Below the pieces are notes generated by a model, which saw nothing but the letters and a program-made list of their open reading frames with translations, did no database searches and was not told the DNA's origin. 64,000 nucleotides of DNA from an uncultured Clostridia bacterium. Lineage in GTDB: Bacteria > Bacillota > Clostridia > Oscillospirales > Ruminococcaceae. Each line of letters opens with the position of its first letter. Within the stretch, counting starts at the first letter, position 1. The stretch is from NCBI GenBank assembly GCA_947627455.1, contig CANQWC010000011.1:1-64000 (forward strand), given 5' to 3'. Positions 1 through 8,763 of the stretch are shown piece by piece. A program made the position numbers and the translations under genes.

Positions 1-43
1 ATTTGTTTGTTCATACACATATTATAGCACATTTATACTCATT

Positions 44-433
44 TTGGAATACTTTTTTGTGCGGTGTTGCCTTAGAAATATAATCCGCTCGGCTCTATCC
101 ACTGCTAAAGATTTTGACGAGTTTTCTGCCTTGCTTCTCCGCGAGGGTGTGACCGTCAAACAAAACAGAGGGCGGTTATCTTATCTGACTTCCGACCGAT
201 CTAAGCCTATAACAGCTCGACGCTTGGGAGATGACTTCGACCTTGCTGCAATAAATGCCGTTTTTGAGCAGAAATCGCGACAGTTGGAACAAAGCGGAGA
301 GCAAAGCATATCTCCTCGACCGAGCATTTCAGACCGATTACAGACGGCAAAAAATGCGAAAATCGACACTTATCACGACAGTATTTCGAGAATGGTCGAT
401 GTACAAAGTCACAAGACTTTGTGGGAAAAATGA
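44..433 (+). pseudogene. Relaxase/mobilization protein fragment
   Basis: The reading frame resembles an internal-to-C-terminal piece of the relaxases carried by integrative and mobilizable elements of gut Clostridia. The recognisable part is the stretch after the nuclease domain, with RSALSTAKDFDEFSALLLREG followed by VTVKQNRGRLSYLT and KPITARRLGDDFD, at residues about 15-70. No nuclease motif (catalytic Tyr or the HxH metal site) is present, and similarity only starts near position 75, so the first codons are probably not original. The tail after about residue 110 is unlike a relaxase end. I read it as a leftover of a degraded mobile element beside the accessory genes to its right, not a working protein. 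The call rests on remembered family resemblance. Confidence 0.6.
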
Positions 434-684
434 GGAGCAGTGGAATGAGCGAGCCCTGCCGATTTCGGCAGGGCGAACGATACGGAGCTTGCGACGACGT
501 GCAGGGTTTAGGGAAGGCTACTCCCCAGCAAGATTCCGCGCAGCCGAATTTGAGCTTTAAGCCAAATTTGGTCCCGCGGTAGAATCTTTCTCTAAGAAAT
601 CTGTCTCTATGAAATCTGTAAAAACTGCTCTATTAAGGGAACAGAAACACAAGCGTTTTCGATTTCCTTTTTATTCGCAGAAAG
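434..684. other. Non-coding gap with one hairpin
   Basis: No convincing gene is seen between the relaxase fragment and the end of the LysR gene. A hairpin with arms GCCCTGCC and GGCAGGGC lies at about 453-474. It has no T-tract, so it is not a clear terminator. Confidence 0.4.
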
Positions 685-1584
685 TTATTCAGACTGTTTT
701 GTGCCGTGTTCCCCGAAACTCGTTTTGACCCCGGCGAGAAACCGCTCTGCAATCGGCGTGAATGTCTGATACTTTTTCCAGATGAGAAAGAGCTTCGTTT
801 CGAGTCTCGGTGTAAGCGGTCGGAACACAAGTCCGCTTGTCGGACTTGTATCAATCAAATGGTCAAATGTCAATAGATAACCAAGTCCCTCGCGCACAAA
901 AAGGGAACCGTTATAAGAGAGCCGAAACGAGCCTTCAAGATGTAATTCATCGATTCGTTCTCCGGACCATTTTGCAATATCCTTTTGCCAACCCTGTTCC
1001 GAGCAAAACAGTGGCAGCCCGACAAGGTCATCGACGCATATGCGTTCTTTCCTTGCAAGCTGACAATCATTCGGCATTACCAGTCCCCACACGTCCGCTT
1101 CCGGGAAGGTGAGATAGTGATACTTCGCTGTATTCGGCTCCTCTGCAAGCACGGCAAAGTCAAGAATACCCTTGTCGAGCTTTTCCGTGACCTGTTCCGT
1201 ATCCCCACTGCTGATGTGATAGCGCAGCCCCGAATAAATCTCTTTGAAGCGCTTAATTTCCTGCGCAAGGTAACGAATTTGATATGATTCAGCCAGTCCG
1301 AAATAAATATCTCCGCCTGTTACATTGTCCAAAGACACAAATTCGCCGATGATTTTATCCGCCATCGAAACTAAATCTTCCGCCCGCTTTCTGAGAAGCA
1401 TTCCCTCCTCGGTCAGTGAAATGCTGAAGCTATGCCGTGTAAACAGCTTTTTCCCAAGCTCGTCCTCCAATGCCTTAAGCGTCTTGGAAAGAGTGGGCTG
1501 CGTAACGTGCAGAATCTCTGCGGCTTTGGTCATGTTTTCTTCTCTTGCAATGGCAAGGAAGTATCTTAAATTACGAATTTCCAT
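685..1584 (-). CDS. LysR-family transcriptional regulator
   Basis: A 299-residue LysR-type regulator. The N-terminal winged helix-turn-helix is clear (MEIRNLRYFLAIAREENMTK, then AAEILHVTQPTLSKTLKALE). A substrate-binding-protein-like effector domain fills residues about 90-295. The start at 1584 is chosen because AGGAGG lies 8 nt upstream and the fold begins there; a longer in-frame extension has no ribosome site and runs into the promoter. It is divergent from the small gene and hydrolase at 1721-2974, the usual layout for a LysR regulator and its target. A 14-bp perfect palindrome sits between the two promoters. The effector is unknown. Confidence 0.93.
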   Translation of the reverse strand: MEIRNLRYFLAIAREENMTKAAEILHVTQPTLSKTLKALEDELGKKLFTRHSFSISLTEEGMLLRKRAEDLVSMADKIIGEFVSLDNVTGGDIYFGLAESYQIRYLAQEIKRFKEIYSGLRYHISSGDTEQVTEKLDKGILDFAVLAEEPNTAKYHYLTFPEADVWGLVMPNDCQLARKERICVDDLVGLPLFCSEQGWQKDIAKWSGERIDELHLEGSFRLSYNGSLFVREGLGYLLTFDHLIDTSPTSGLVFRPLTPRLETKLFLIWKKYQTFTPIAERFLAGVKTSFGEHGTKQSE

Positions 1585-1624
1585 ATTGATGTCCTCCTTT
1601 CCTGATTGTGATATTCCAAAAATA

Positions 1625-1638
1625 AATATCATGATATT
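1625..1638. promoter_or_regulatory. Palindromic operator, probable LysR site
   Basis: AATATCATGATATT is a perfect 14-bp palindrome with the T-N11-A form typical of LysR-type sites. It lies immediately downstream of the lysR -10 box and 12 bp upstream of the -35 box of the divergent promoter. That position suits both autorepression and activation of the rightward genes. Binding is inferred from position and symmetry. Confidence 0.6.
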
Positions 1639-1639
1639 C

Positions 1640-1668
1640 ATTATAACTATTTGCGAGGGATATGTCAA
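1640..1668 (-). promoter_or_regulatory. Promoter of lysR gene
   Basis: Reading leftward, TTGACA (1663-1668) and TATAAT (1640-1645) are separated by 17 bp, a consensus sigma-A promoter. It overlaps the rightward promoter at 1651-1679, so both cannot easily be occupied at once. Confidence 0.75.
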
Positions 1669-1679
1669 TGTGCTATACT
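1651..1679 (+). promoter_or_regulatory. Promoter of the hydrolase operon
   Basis: TTGCGA (1651-1656) and TATACT (1674-1679) are spaced by 17 bp, with TGC just before the -10 (extended -10). It drives the genes at 1721 onward and is overlapped face-to-face by the lysR promoter. Confidence 0.7.
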
Positions 1680-1720
1680 GTAGATGTCAGAAAAAAGTCG
1701 GGCGCGGAAAGGGTGAGACA

Positions 1721-1948
1721 ATGAGCGAACAAGCAGAAAGTCTGCTCGCAGGAATGGCTGACGCAGGCTGTACGGCTGATGAAATCAATAAAGCCGAACA
1801 CATTTTGCAGACGGGCAGCCTGAGTGAGCTGACAAGATTTCTCAAGCAATGCCGCTGCGGTCTGATTGACCGAATGCACGAAAGCCAAAAGCGGGTAGAC
1901 CTTATGGATTATCTGATACGGAAGACCGAAAAACAATCAATAAAATAA
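1721..1948 (+). CDS. Small conserved-looking protein, function unknown
   Basis: A 75-residue, mostly helical, charged protein starting MSEQAESLLAGMADAGCT. It is preceded by the purine-rich GGAAAGGGTGAG and followed 18 bp later by the hydrolase gene, with which it probably forms an operon. It contains a CRC motif at about residues 47-49 and has no signal peptide or membrane segment. I do not recognise the family. Position next to a LysR gene and ahead of an enzyme makes it a likely accessory protein. The long in-frame upstream extension is rejected because it crosses the lysR promoter. Confidence 0.7.
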   Translation: MSEQAESLLAGMADAGCTADEINKAEHILQTGSLSELTRFLKQCRCGLIDRMHESQKRVDLMDYLIRKTEKQSIK

Positions 1949-1966
1949 CGAAAGGACGGAAACATC

Positions 1967-2974
1967 ATGAAAAAAGAAGAACTTAAACTCACGGCTGAAT
2001 GGGATAAGACCTTTCCAAAGAGTGAAAAGGTAGACCACAGCAAGGTGACCTTTGTGAACCGCTATGGCATCACGCTGGCGGCAGATTTGTATGTGCCGAA
2101 AAATGCGGAAGGTAAGCTCCCGGCGATTGCCGTTTGTGGCCCCTTCGGAGCGGTGAAGGAGCAGGCGGCGGGATTGTATGCCCAGACCATGGCGGAAAGA
2201 GGATTCCTGACGGTTGCCTTCGACCCTTCCTTTACGGGCGAGAGCGGCGGCGAGCCGAGGTTTATGGCATCGCCCGACATCAACACCGAGGACTTTATGG
2301 CGGCGGTGGATTTTCTTTCCACCCGTGAAAATGTTGACCCCGAGAAAATCGGTATCATCGGCATATGCGGCTGGGGCGGGCTTGCGATAAACGCGGCGGC
2401 GCTCGATACCAGAATCAAGGCGACGGCGGCGATGACGATGTACGACATGACGAGGGTAAACGCCAACGGCTATTTTGACGCCGAGGACAGCGAGGAAGCC
2501 CGATATCAGAAAAAGGCGGCGATGTGCGCTCAGCACCTTGCGGACTTGAAGGCGGGAGAATACGCCCTTGGCGGCGGTGTCGTTGATCCGCTGCCGGAGG
2601 ACGCGCCGTTCTTCGTCAAAGACTATTATGATTACTACAAAACCGAGCGCGGCTACCACAAGCGCTCGCTCAACTCAAACGGCGGCTGGAACGTCATCGG
2701 CTGCCAAAGCTTCATGAACCAGCCGATTCTGAAATATTCCTGCGAAATCCGCTCGGCGGTGCTCGTCGTTCACGGCGAAAAGGCACACTCGCTCTACTTC
2801 GGCCGCGACGCCTACGCCGACATGACCCGCGACAGCAAATATGCCGAAAATAAGAAGCTTTTGATTATTCCAGATGCTTCACACACCGACCTCTACGACG
2901 GCGGCGGGAAAAATGCTATACCGTTTGACAAGCTCGAAAAATTCTTCGGGGAGAATCTCGGGAAGCGCTCATGA
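1967..2974 (+). CDS. Alpha/beta hydrolase (dienelactone hydrolase-like)
   Basis: A 335-residue cytosolic alpha/beta hydrolase of the group often labelled Xaa-Pro dipeptidyl-peptidase-like or YcjY-like. Visible features are LYVPKNAEGKLPAIAVCGPF near residue 45, the nucleophile-elbow region IGICGWGGLAINAAA near residue 127, and the late PDASHTDLYD that supplies the histidine near residue 307. The elbow reads G-I-C-G-W-G-G, so a cysteine rather than serine may be the nucleophile, as in dienelactone hydrolases. The start follows AAAGGA. It overlaps the next gene by 4 bp (ATGA), so both are translated from one message. Substrate unknown. Confidence 0.85.
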   Translation: MKKEELKLTAEWDKTFPKSEKVDHSKVTFVNRYGITLAADLYVPKNAEGKLPAIAVCGPFGAVKEQAAGLYAQTMAERGFLTVAFDPSFTGESGGEPRFMASPDINTEDFMAAVDFLSTRENVDPEKIGIIGICGWGGLAINAAALDTRIKATAAMTMYDMTRVNANGYFDAEDSEEARYQKKAAMCAQHLADLKAGEYALGGGVVDPLPEDAPFFVKDYYDYYKTERGYHKRSLNSNGGWNVIGCQSFMNQPILKYSCEIRSAVLVVHGEKAHSLYFGRDAYADMTRDSKYAENKKLLIIPDASHTDLYDGGGKNAIPFDKLEKFFGENLGKRS

Positions 2975-4844
2975 AAAGGTTTGTCTGCTTAATTTTCACG
3001 GCGCTGCTGATCTGTACTTTTCTTGTTTCTTGTTCGGGCGATCAGCCCGCGGAATCTAATACGGATACGCAGGTAACGACCGCTTCAAGCGCTCCCGAAG
3101 AAGTTAATGATGTGAATGATAAGGAAGCTCCCGAGATATCCACGCCTACGGAGTCTGAGGGTTCATCAATCCTCGTCGCCTATTTTTCCACGACAGGAAC
3201 GACCGAGAAGCTTGCGGAATATGCCGCAGAAGCCCTCGGCGCGGACATCTACGAAATAACCCCCGCCGAGCCGACCGAGAGCAGGCTGACCCGTCGGCAA
3301 GACCCGAAATTTCCGGCTCGGTCGAGGATATGGAGAAATACGACACCGTGATTTTAGGATACCCGATTTGGCACGGTCAGGCGCCGAAAATCATTTATAC
3401 TTTTTTAGAAAGCTATGATTTTTCGGGCAAGACGATACTGCCGTTCTGCACGTCGCATTCGAGCGGGATAGGGTCGAGTGCAGATAATCTTCATGAACTT
3501 GCCCCAAATGCAAACTGGCCGGACGGCGCACGCTTTGCGGCAGGAACCTCCGAATCGGAAATACAGGCATGGCTTGAGAGCCTTGAGCTAATAGATACGA
3601 CGGAGGTGTCCACATTGCCTTACGACGGAATTTATCCGCAGCATGAACCCTATGGAACCGAAATCGGCGCCATGCCTGGGCGGGTCGTTTGGACCTACGA
3701 CCCAGACAGCGTGGAATGGGACGGAAAAGGGTATTGGTGGGAGCTTGACCACTTCGATGAGAGCGTCATTTTGGATATGGTCAATGACTCCATCGCCGCG
3801 CTCGGTGGGAAGGATACCGCCCGTGACGGCTGGACGGCGCTGTTCACCGCTCATAATGCAGCGCACGGCAAAAGCGGTGGATATGCGGCAGGGCAAAAAA
3901 TTGCAATCAAAGCCAACATCAACGGCTCCGCTGTTTACGATGACGACACCTCCGGCGAAACAAAAATGAGCTACACGAACCCCGTTCTGCTGAAAGCTCT
4001 GCTCACATCACTGGTAGAGGAAGCCGGCGTCGCACCGGAGGACATCACCGTCTATGACGTGTCCCGACTGTTCCCGAACTATTTGATAGAGATATGTACC
4101 GAGGGAGAATTGAAAGGCGTCCGCTTTGTGGACCGAGATATCGGCGTGGCGGACGAGTCTGCCCCCATTGTCTGGTCGCATGAATTCAGCGGCAAGGTCA
4201 ACTACCTCCCCACCTGCGTCACTGAGGCGACGTATGTCATCAACCTTGCCAATCTCAAGGGTCACAGCTACGGCATTACCCTCTGCGGCAAAAATCACTT
4301 TGGCTCTTTCATCAACGGCAACACCATGCGCCCGCCGGAGGGAGCAAACCTCCACCAGTGGCTCACAAGAAATGAAATGGGTATTTACAGTCCTCTTGTT
4401 GACCTTATGGCGAACGCCAACCTCGGCGGCAAGACGGTGCTTTATATGCTGGACGCTCTTATCTGCGCGCCAAGCAAGGGAGCTTCCATCACCGGGGATA
4501 ATTCCAGATGGCAGCAGGCACCCTTTAACGGGGATTACACATCAAGCGTGTTTGTGTCTCAGGACCCGGTCGCCATTGACTCGGTTGGCGCAGATTTTCT
4601 TATGAACGAGCCGACAGTCACGGATTATAACGGAGCGCTGCGCGGCGATCCCGCGGTTGAAAACTATCTGCATGAAGCAGGGCTTGTCGGAAACGCGCCG
4701 TCCGGCACAATCTACACGGACAGTCAGGGGCATACCGTCACGAACTTGGGCGTCCATGAGCATTGGTGCAACGCCACGGAAAAGATGTATAGCCGTAATC
4801 TCGGAAAAGACGAAGGGATTGAGCTTGTCAGCATCATGAAATAG
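2971..4844 (+). pseudogene. Frameshifted flavodoxin-DUF362 lipoprotein gene
   Basis: The gene opens with a lipoprotein signal (lipobox LVSC) and a flavodoxin N-terminus (ILVAYFSTTGTTEKLAEYAA) in one frame up to about 3273. The flavodoxin then continues in another frame, readable back to about 3276 as REQADPSARPEISGSVEDM, then YDTVILGYPIWHGQAPKIIY, and runs without a stop into a DUF362-type domain (about 3600-4844). Compared with typical flavodoxins, about 16-17 residues after PAEP are missing, so a deletion of roughly 50 bp shifted the frame. The DUF362 part lacks the CxxCxxC clusters of ferredoxin-linked members. Translation could restart at 3330 and yield a 504-residue protein lacking the FMN-phosphate loop. 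It overlaps the hydrolase stop codon. Confidence 0.8.
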
Positions 4845-5135
4845 CGAAAACATTATCTTGTCTTTGTTATGGCGTTTTCGCCGGCAACGAGGCAGATTGT
4901 GAATGCTGTAATATAATCAAGAAAGCCCAGTCAGTCCTGTGTATGGATTGACCGGGGCCTCTAATACTGTAAGCGTGGGTGCGGGTCTTTATGGAGGGTG
5001 AACACATCATTCGGGTCTCCCCACGCGAAAACTGTCTACAGGACAGATTTTCGCTCCCCTTCCTGCGTTTCGCTTACGCTTTTAAAAAGAGCACGCTCGG
5101 TCGCGTGCTCTTAACATGGTTTGAACTTCAACGTT
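4845..5135. other. Non-coding gap after DUF362 gene
   Basis: No gene is seen. The stretch holds a hairpin with arms AAGAGCACGC and GCGTGCTCTT at 5086-5111. The same stem recurs as a T-tailed terminator at 27389. It appears to mark the right limit of the accessory block. Confidence 0.45.
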
Positions 5136-5350
5136 AAGGTGCGCAGCTCTTGTCAGAGCTGCGAATCAAAAGGGGACGCCCTCTCTTGCAGGGCGTCCCC
5201 TCTCTCAAAACAGCTCACTGAGCTGTTTTTCAATTCACCCCTTGCGGAGCGCACTACGTAAGGCTTTCGCGCTCTGCGGAGCGTGACCAGAGGCTGCTCG
5301 CCTCTGGACTCTCGCAAGCCTTTTGAGAAAGGCTTGAGCGAAAACCTCTT
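5136..5350 (+). repeat. R1 structured repeat, copy A
   Basis: A full copy of the six-hairpin repeat. In order: GCAGCTC/GAGCTGC, GGGGACGCCCT/AGGGCGTCCCC, CAGCTC-ACT-GAGCTG, CGCGCTC-TGCG-GAGCGTG, CCAGAGGC-TGCTC-GCCTCTGG and AAGCCTTT/AAAGGCTT, ending in GCGAAAACCTCTT. It lies downstream of the DUF362 gene in the same sense. Confidence 0.85.
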
Positions 5351-5515
5351 AATTTTGACATACAAGTCAGCTTTCATTACTCTCGTAAGCCGAGATACGC
5401 GATTATTTCTCCGTGAGCTCCACGAGCCAAGCCGTATCGGCGAGTGAGAGCGAACGGAAAGAAATAACGCTTATCTTTTTGTAAAAGGCTCAAGCGAAAA
5501 CTTTTTAATTTCCCT
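5351..5515. other. Non-coding gap with partial R1 tail
   Basis: No gene is seen. Near 5477-5508 the sequence repeats the last R1 hairpin arm and the GCGAAAACTTTTT tail, so a second, mostly lost R1 piece abuts the end of the ABC ATPase gene. Confidence 0.4.
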
Positions 5516-6085
5516 TCAAATTTTTATAATCTCGCACCCAATCGCTTCGGCTTCCTCGGCCGAATGCGTCACGAGCACCAGCGTTCGGCCCGCGGCGGCA
5601 AGGCCGACCTGCCCGATCACACGCGGCAGCGTCTGCTCGTCGATGCCCTTGAAAGGCTCGTCCATGATCAGCAGCTCGGGCTCGCGAAGTATCGCCCGCG
5701 CAATCGCGACGCGCCGCTTTTCGCCGCCCGAAAGCTCGCCCGTCGGCTTTTTCGCGAGCTCTTCGCCGATGCCGAGCTCGTTCAGCAGGTTTAATATTTT
5801 TTTGCGGTCGCGCTCCTTCATCACCATCTCGCAGTTCGCGACGGCGTTGAGCGGCTCGACAAGCCGATCTTCCTGAAACACCGCGCCGATTTTTATTCCC
5901 TTCGGCAGGCTCACCTCGCCGCTGTCGGGCGGAAAAATACCCATAATCAGGTTAAGTACCGTCGTTTTCCCGGCGCCCGAGCGCCCCATAAGCGCCACTC
6001 GGCCGCCGTCGGGGATATCAAGCGAAAGTCCGCTCAGCACGCGCTGTTCGCCGAAAGATTTCGACACGTTTTTCAGCGATATCAT
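5516..6085 (-). CDS. ABC transporter ATP-binding protein (NitT/TauT type)
   Basis: The ATPase of the importer whose permease and binding protein lie just upstream. It has Walker A GRSGAGKTT (about residues 35-43), Q-loop FQEDR, signature LSGGEKRRVAIARA, Walker B LLIMDEPFKG and switch histidine VTHS. At 189 residues it is shorter than the usual 240-260 because it stops soon after the H-loop. The start at 6085 is chosen because its ATG overlaps the permease stop (ATGA) and the ABC fold begins there (MISLKNVSKSFG). The longer upstream extension is just the permease in another frame. It works at the inner face of the membrane. Substrate unknown. Confidence 0.92.
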   Translation of the reverse strand: MISLKNVSKSFGEQRVLSGLSLDIPDGGRVALMGRSGAGKTTVLNLIMGIFPPDSGEVSLPKGIKIGAVFQEDRLVEPLNAVANCEMVMKERDRKKILNLLNELGIGEELAKKPTGELSGGEKRRVAIARAILREPELLIMDEPFKGIDEQTLPRVIGQVGLAAAGRTLVLVTHSAEEAEAIGCEIIKI

Positions 6086-6858
6086 CTTCCGACCCCCTCG
6101 ATTTTTTTCCTGATGAGCTTCAGCAGAAGCATGAACAGCCGCTCGAAAATCACGCTGACAAGAATGATCACGGCGGTCCATGCAAGCAGATCGCCCGTCT
6201 CGAAGTAGAGCTTTGCCTTATAAAGCTTTTCGCCGACCGAGCCCGTCGGAATTCCGATGACTTCGGCCGCGACGCCGCTTTTCCAGCATAGACCGAGGGC
6301 GACTGAGCACCCCGACATCAGAAAGGGCAGCACCTGCGGAAAGTAAATATACGCAAGCGTTTTAAGCCTTCCGACGCCGAAGACACGCGCCATCTCGACA
6401 AGCCCGCGGTCGGTTCTCTCGATGCCCTCGAGCACGTTGAGATAGATCACGGGAAAGACCATCAGGAAAGAAATGAAAAGGCTGAGGTTTCGGCTTCCGA
6501 ACCATATTATCGCGAGGATAATGAACGACGCTACGGGCGTCGCCTTTATCACCGAGGTTATAGGCTCAAGAAGCGTTTTTATCACCGCGAACCGCGACGA
6601 CAGCGCCGCAAAGGCTATGCCGAGAAAGAGCGCCGAGAAGAACCCGCCGAGTATCCTCACCGACGAAAAGAGCACCGCCCTGCCGAATTCGGGGGTGGTG
6701 ACAAGCTCGCAAAGCCTTTTGAGCGCGACAAGGGGCGAGCATATGATAAGCTCGCTCCCTGCCGCCCTCGCGACGCCCTCCCAGACAAGAAGCCAGAAGA
6801 CTATCGCGAGGATTTTATAAATTATCTTCTTATTGCGGAATGTAGTAGAAGCCTTCAT
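6082..6858 (-). CDS. ABC transporter permease (NitT/TauT type)
   Basis: A 258-residue inner-membrane permease of the BPD_transp_1 family with about six hydrophobic segments, beginning IIYKILAIVFWLLVWEG. The EAA loop that contacts the ATPase is visible (EMARVFGVGRLKTLAYIYFP, about residues 156-175). The start at 6858 is preceded by GGAGGAGAG at good spacing and overlaps the end of the binding-protein gene by 29 bp; the longer frame would overlap more and has no ribosome site. It overlaps the ATPase gene by 4 bp. Translational coupling across all three genes is likely. Confidence 0.92.
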   Translation of the reverse strand: MKASTTFRNKKIIYKILAIVFWLLVWEGVARAAGSELIICSPLVALKRLCELVTTPEFGRAVLFSSVRILGGFFSALFLGIAFAALSSRFAVIKTLLEPITSVIKATPVASFIILAIIWFGSRNLSLFISFLMVFPVIYLNVLEGIERTDRGLVEMARVFGVGRLKTLAYIYFPQVLPFLMSGCSVALGLCWKSGVAAEVIGIPTGSVGEKLYKAKLYFETGDLLAWTAVIILVSVIFERLFMLLLKLIRKKIEGVGR

Positions 6859-7891
6859 CGGGAAGCTCTCCTCCGACCGAGGTCGGGTCGCTCTCATAGA
6901 GCACGGTGAGGTATTTTTCAACGTTTGTCTTCATCTCGTCGCCCGTCATGAACACGATGTTGCAATAGGGCAGGGCTTTTTTCGCGACGGGCGCCTTTAC
7001 GATGTCATATTTCTCGACAAGGTTCGCGGCGTCGTCGGTGTTGGTGTTCACATAGTCGACCGAAGCGGTATAGTTTGTGATGAGCCTTTCAAGCGCCTCG
7101 GGGTTCGACTCAATAAATTCTTTTCTCGCGACGGTCACTCCCGTGACAAGCTTGGTGCCGTCGATCTTCTCCCACTCCTCGGTGAGGTCGAAGACTATTC
7201 TGAGGTTTTCGTTCTGGGTCATCGCGACGGTGACATAAGGCTGGGGAAGAACGGCTATCGCGTCGGTCGATTCCGACATCTTCGCGGCGACCTCGGTCGC
7301 TTCCGAGAGGTACTCGATATTGACGTCGGCCGTCGGGTCGATGCCGTTTGAAGTGAGGATATAATTGAGGACATATTCGGGGGTGGTGCCCTTGCCTGTC
7401 GAGTAAATGGTCTTGCCTCTGAGGTCTTCTACCGTCTCAAAGGGCTCTTCTGAGGCCGCAAGAATATAGAGCACGCCGAGGGTGTTTATGCCGACGGTCT
7501 CGATTTTGCCCTCGGTCTTTTTATAGAGGACGGAGGCAAGGTTGCAGGGGACATTCGCGACGTCGATTTCGCCGTTGACCAAAAGCCCGACGATCTCATC
7601 GGCAGTGCCGAAGATCTGAACGTCGTAGGTGTCGCTTAAAAGCGAGTTGTCCGAGTCGTCCATCATCTTCACCATGCCCATTGTGGTCGGGCCCTTTAGT
7701 GAAGCAATCTTCACCGTCGCCGATTCGGCGGGCTGCTCGGGTGTCTCTTCGGGGGTCTCGGGCGCTGCCTCGGTGTCTTCGGCAGAGGTCTCGGGGGCGT
7801 TCGGCTCGGCTTCGGTGTTTCCGCAGGCCGAAAACGCCGCGGTCATCATCACAAGCGCTAAAATAATTGCGAGAATTTTTTTCATGTTCAT
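6830..7891 (-). CDS. ABC transporter substrate-binding lipoprotein
   Basis: A 353-residue solute-binding lipoprotein with signal KKILAIILALVMMTAAFSAC (lipobox FSAC), an acidic Glu/Pro/Thr linker (residues about 30-57), and a periplasmic-binding fold of the NMT1/THI5-SsuA-TauA class (VKIASLKGPTTMGMVKMMDD, then LRGKTIYSTGKGTTPEYVLN). This class binds small organic anions, sulfonates, nitrate or pyrimidine precursors. The actual ligand cannot be told from sequence. It is first in the transporter operon, 35 bp after the Crp/Fnr gene, and its end overlaps the permease start. Confidence 0.9.
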   Translation of the reverse strand: MNMKKILAIILALVMMTAAFSACGNTEAEPNAPETSAEDTEAAPETPEETPEQPAESATVKIASLKGPTTMGMVKMMDDSDNSLLSDTYDVQIFGTADEIVGLLVNGEIDVANVPCNLASVLYKKTEGKIETVGINTLGVLYILAASEEPFETVEDLRGKTIYSTGKGTTPEYVLNYILTSNGIDPTADVNIEYLSEATEVAAKMSESTDAIAVLPQPYVTVAMTQNENLRIVFDLTEEWEKIDGTKLVTGVTVARKEFIESNPEALERLITNYTASVDYVNTNTDDAANLVEKYDIVKAPVAKKALPYCNIVFMTGDEMKTNVEKYLTVLYESDPTSVGGELPDEGFYYIPQ

Positions 7892-7926
7892 TGTTAAGTA
7901 CTCTTCCTTTCAGATTGGTCGACAGG

Positions 7927-8541
7927 TCACAAAATCGCGATGACGCTCTGGTTTACGGCGATCTTCCCCTCGGCCTCAAGGCGGTTCATCGCACGGAAAA
8001 GCGACGAGCGCGAAATGCCGAGCTGCCTCGCGAGTTCGTCCTTCGGGACGTTGAGCTTCAGCCGCCCGTCGACAGCCTTGGCGCTGAGGTAGTAAAGAAG
8101 CCTCTCGGTGCAGTCGGGAATCGAGATCAGGCGAAGCCTTTCGGCGAGGTAGAGCATTTTTTCGTTGCAGAGGCGGACATAGCGATACATCAGGCCGCTG
8201 TCGACGCCCAAAAGCCTCGCGAATTCCTCCTTCGGAATGAAGAGCACGCGTGAGCCGACGCGGGCTTTAAGCTTTGTGGGCATGTTCTCGCGGACAAAGA
8301 TGTTGCAGATGCCGAATTCGCCGCCCCGCTTCATCACCGAGACCGAGCTTCCCTCGCCCGATTCAACGGCTATTCCGCCCGAGATTATCACCCCGACGCA
8401 TTCGACGCCGTTCTGTACCTCGGAGACGGGATCGCCCCTTTTGAATTCGAGAATAAAGCTTCCGCGGATCGCCGACGGGTCGACCCCCCTGAAAAGCTCA
8501 GAGGATGAAAGCGCCGCGCGGATTCTTGACGAGTCTTCCAT
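7927..8541 (-). CDS. Crp/Fnr-family transcriptional regulator
   Basis: A 204-residue regulator with a cyclic-nucleotide-binding-like beta-barrel (residues about 10-115, GVIISGGIAVESGEGSSVSV, then MKRGGEFGICNIF), a dimerisation helix (YVRLCNEKMLYLAERLRLIS) and a C-terminal winged helix (LPKDELARQLGISRSSLFRA region). No four-cysteine iron-sulfur set as in FNR is present. It is the first gene of the same-strand run with the ABC importer, so it probably controls that transporter and itself. The effector is unknown. The promoter is at 8608-8636. Confidence 0.92.
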   Translation of the reverse strand: MEDSSRIRAALSSSELFRGVDPSAIRGSFILEFKRGDPVSEVQNGVECVGVIISGGIAVESGEGSSVSVMKRGGEFGICNIFVRENMPTKLKARVGSRVLFIPKEEFARLLGVDSGLMYRYVRLCNEKMLYLAERLRLISIPDCTERLLYYLSAKAVDGRLKLNVPKDELARQLGISRSSLFRAMNRLEAEGKIAVNQSVIAIL

Positions 8542-8607
8542 AGTATACCCCCATTTTGTGTGCGAATTATATCAATAATGAAAATAAATTGTTAATAACC
8601 GTCTTAT

Positions 8608-8636
8608 ATGATACTATTTTGCGGCAGTTTTGTCAA
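8608..8636 (-). promoter_or_regulatory. Promoter of Crp/Fnr-ABC operon
   Basis: Reading leftward, TTGACA (8631-8636) and TATCAT (8608-8613) have a 17-bp spacer. It is back-to-back with the aminopeptidase promoter about 20 bp away. Confidence 0.7.
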
Positions 8637-8657
8637 GGCGAAAATTGAAAAAAAGTA

Positions 8658-8686
8658 TTGAAAAACAAAAATGGTTGTGCTATAAT
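8658..8686 (+). promoter_or_regulatory. Promoter of M29 aminopeptidase gene
   Basis: TTGAAA (8658-8663), a 17-bp spacer and a perfect TATAAT (8681-8686) preceded by TGC (extended -10). The leader to the start codon is about 70 nt. Confidence 0.8.
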
Positions 8687-8763
8687 GACAGAGTTGTAAA
8701 AATCAGCGCTTTAGCCTCTCAACGCGGCAAAGCGACGAAATGCAATATGGAGGAAAAAGAAAA

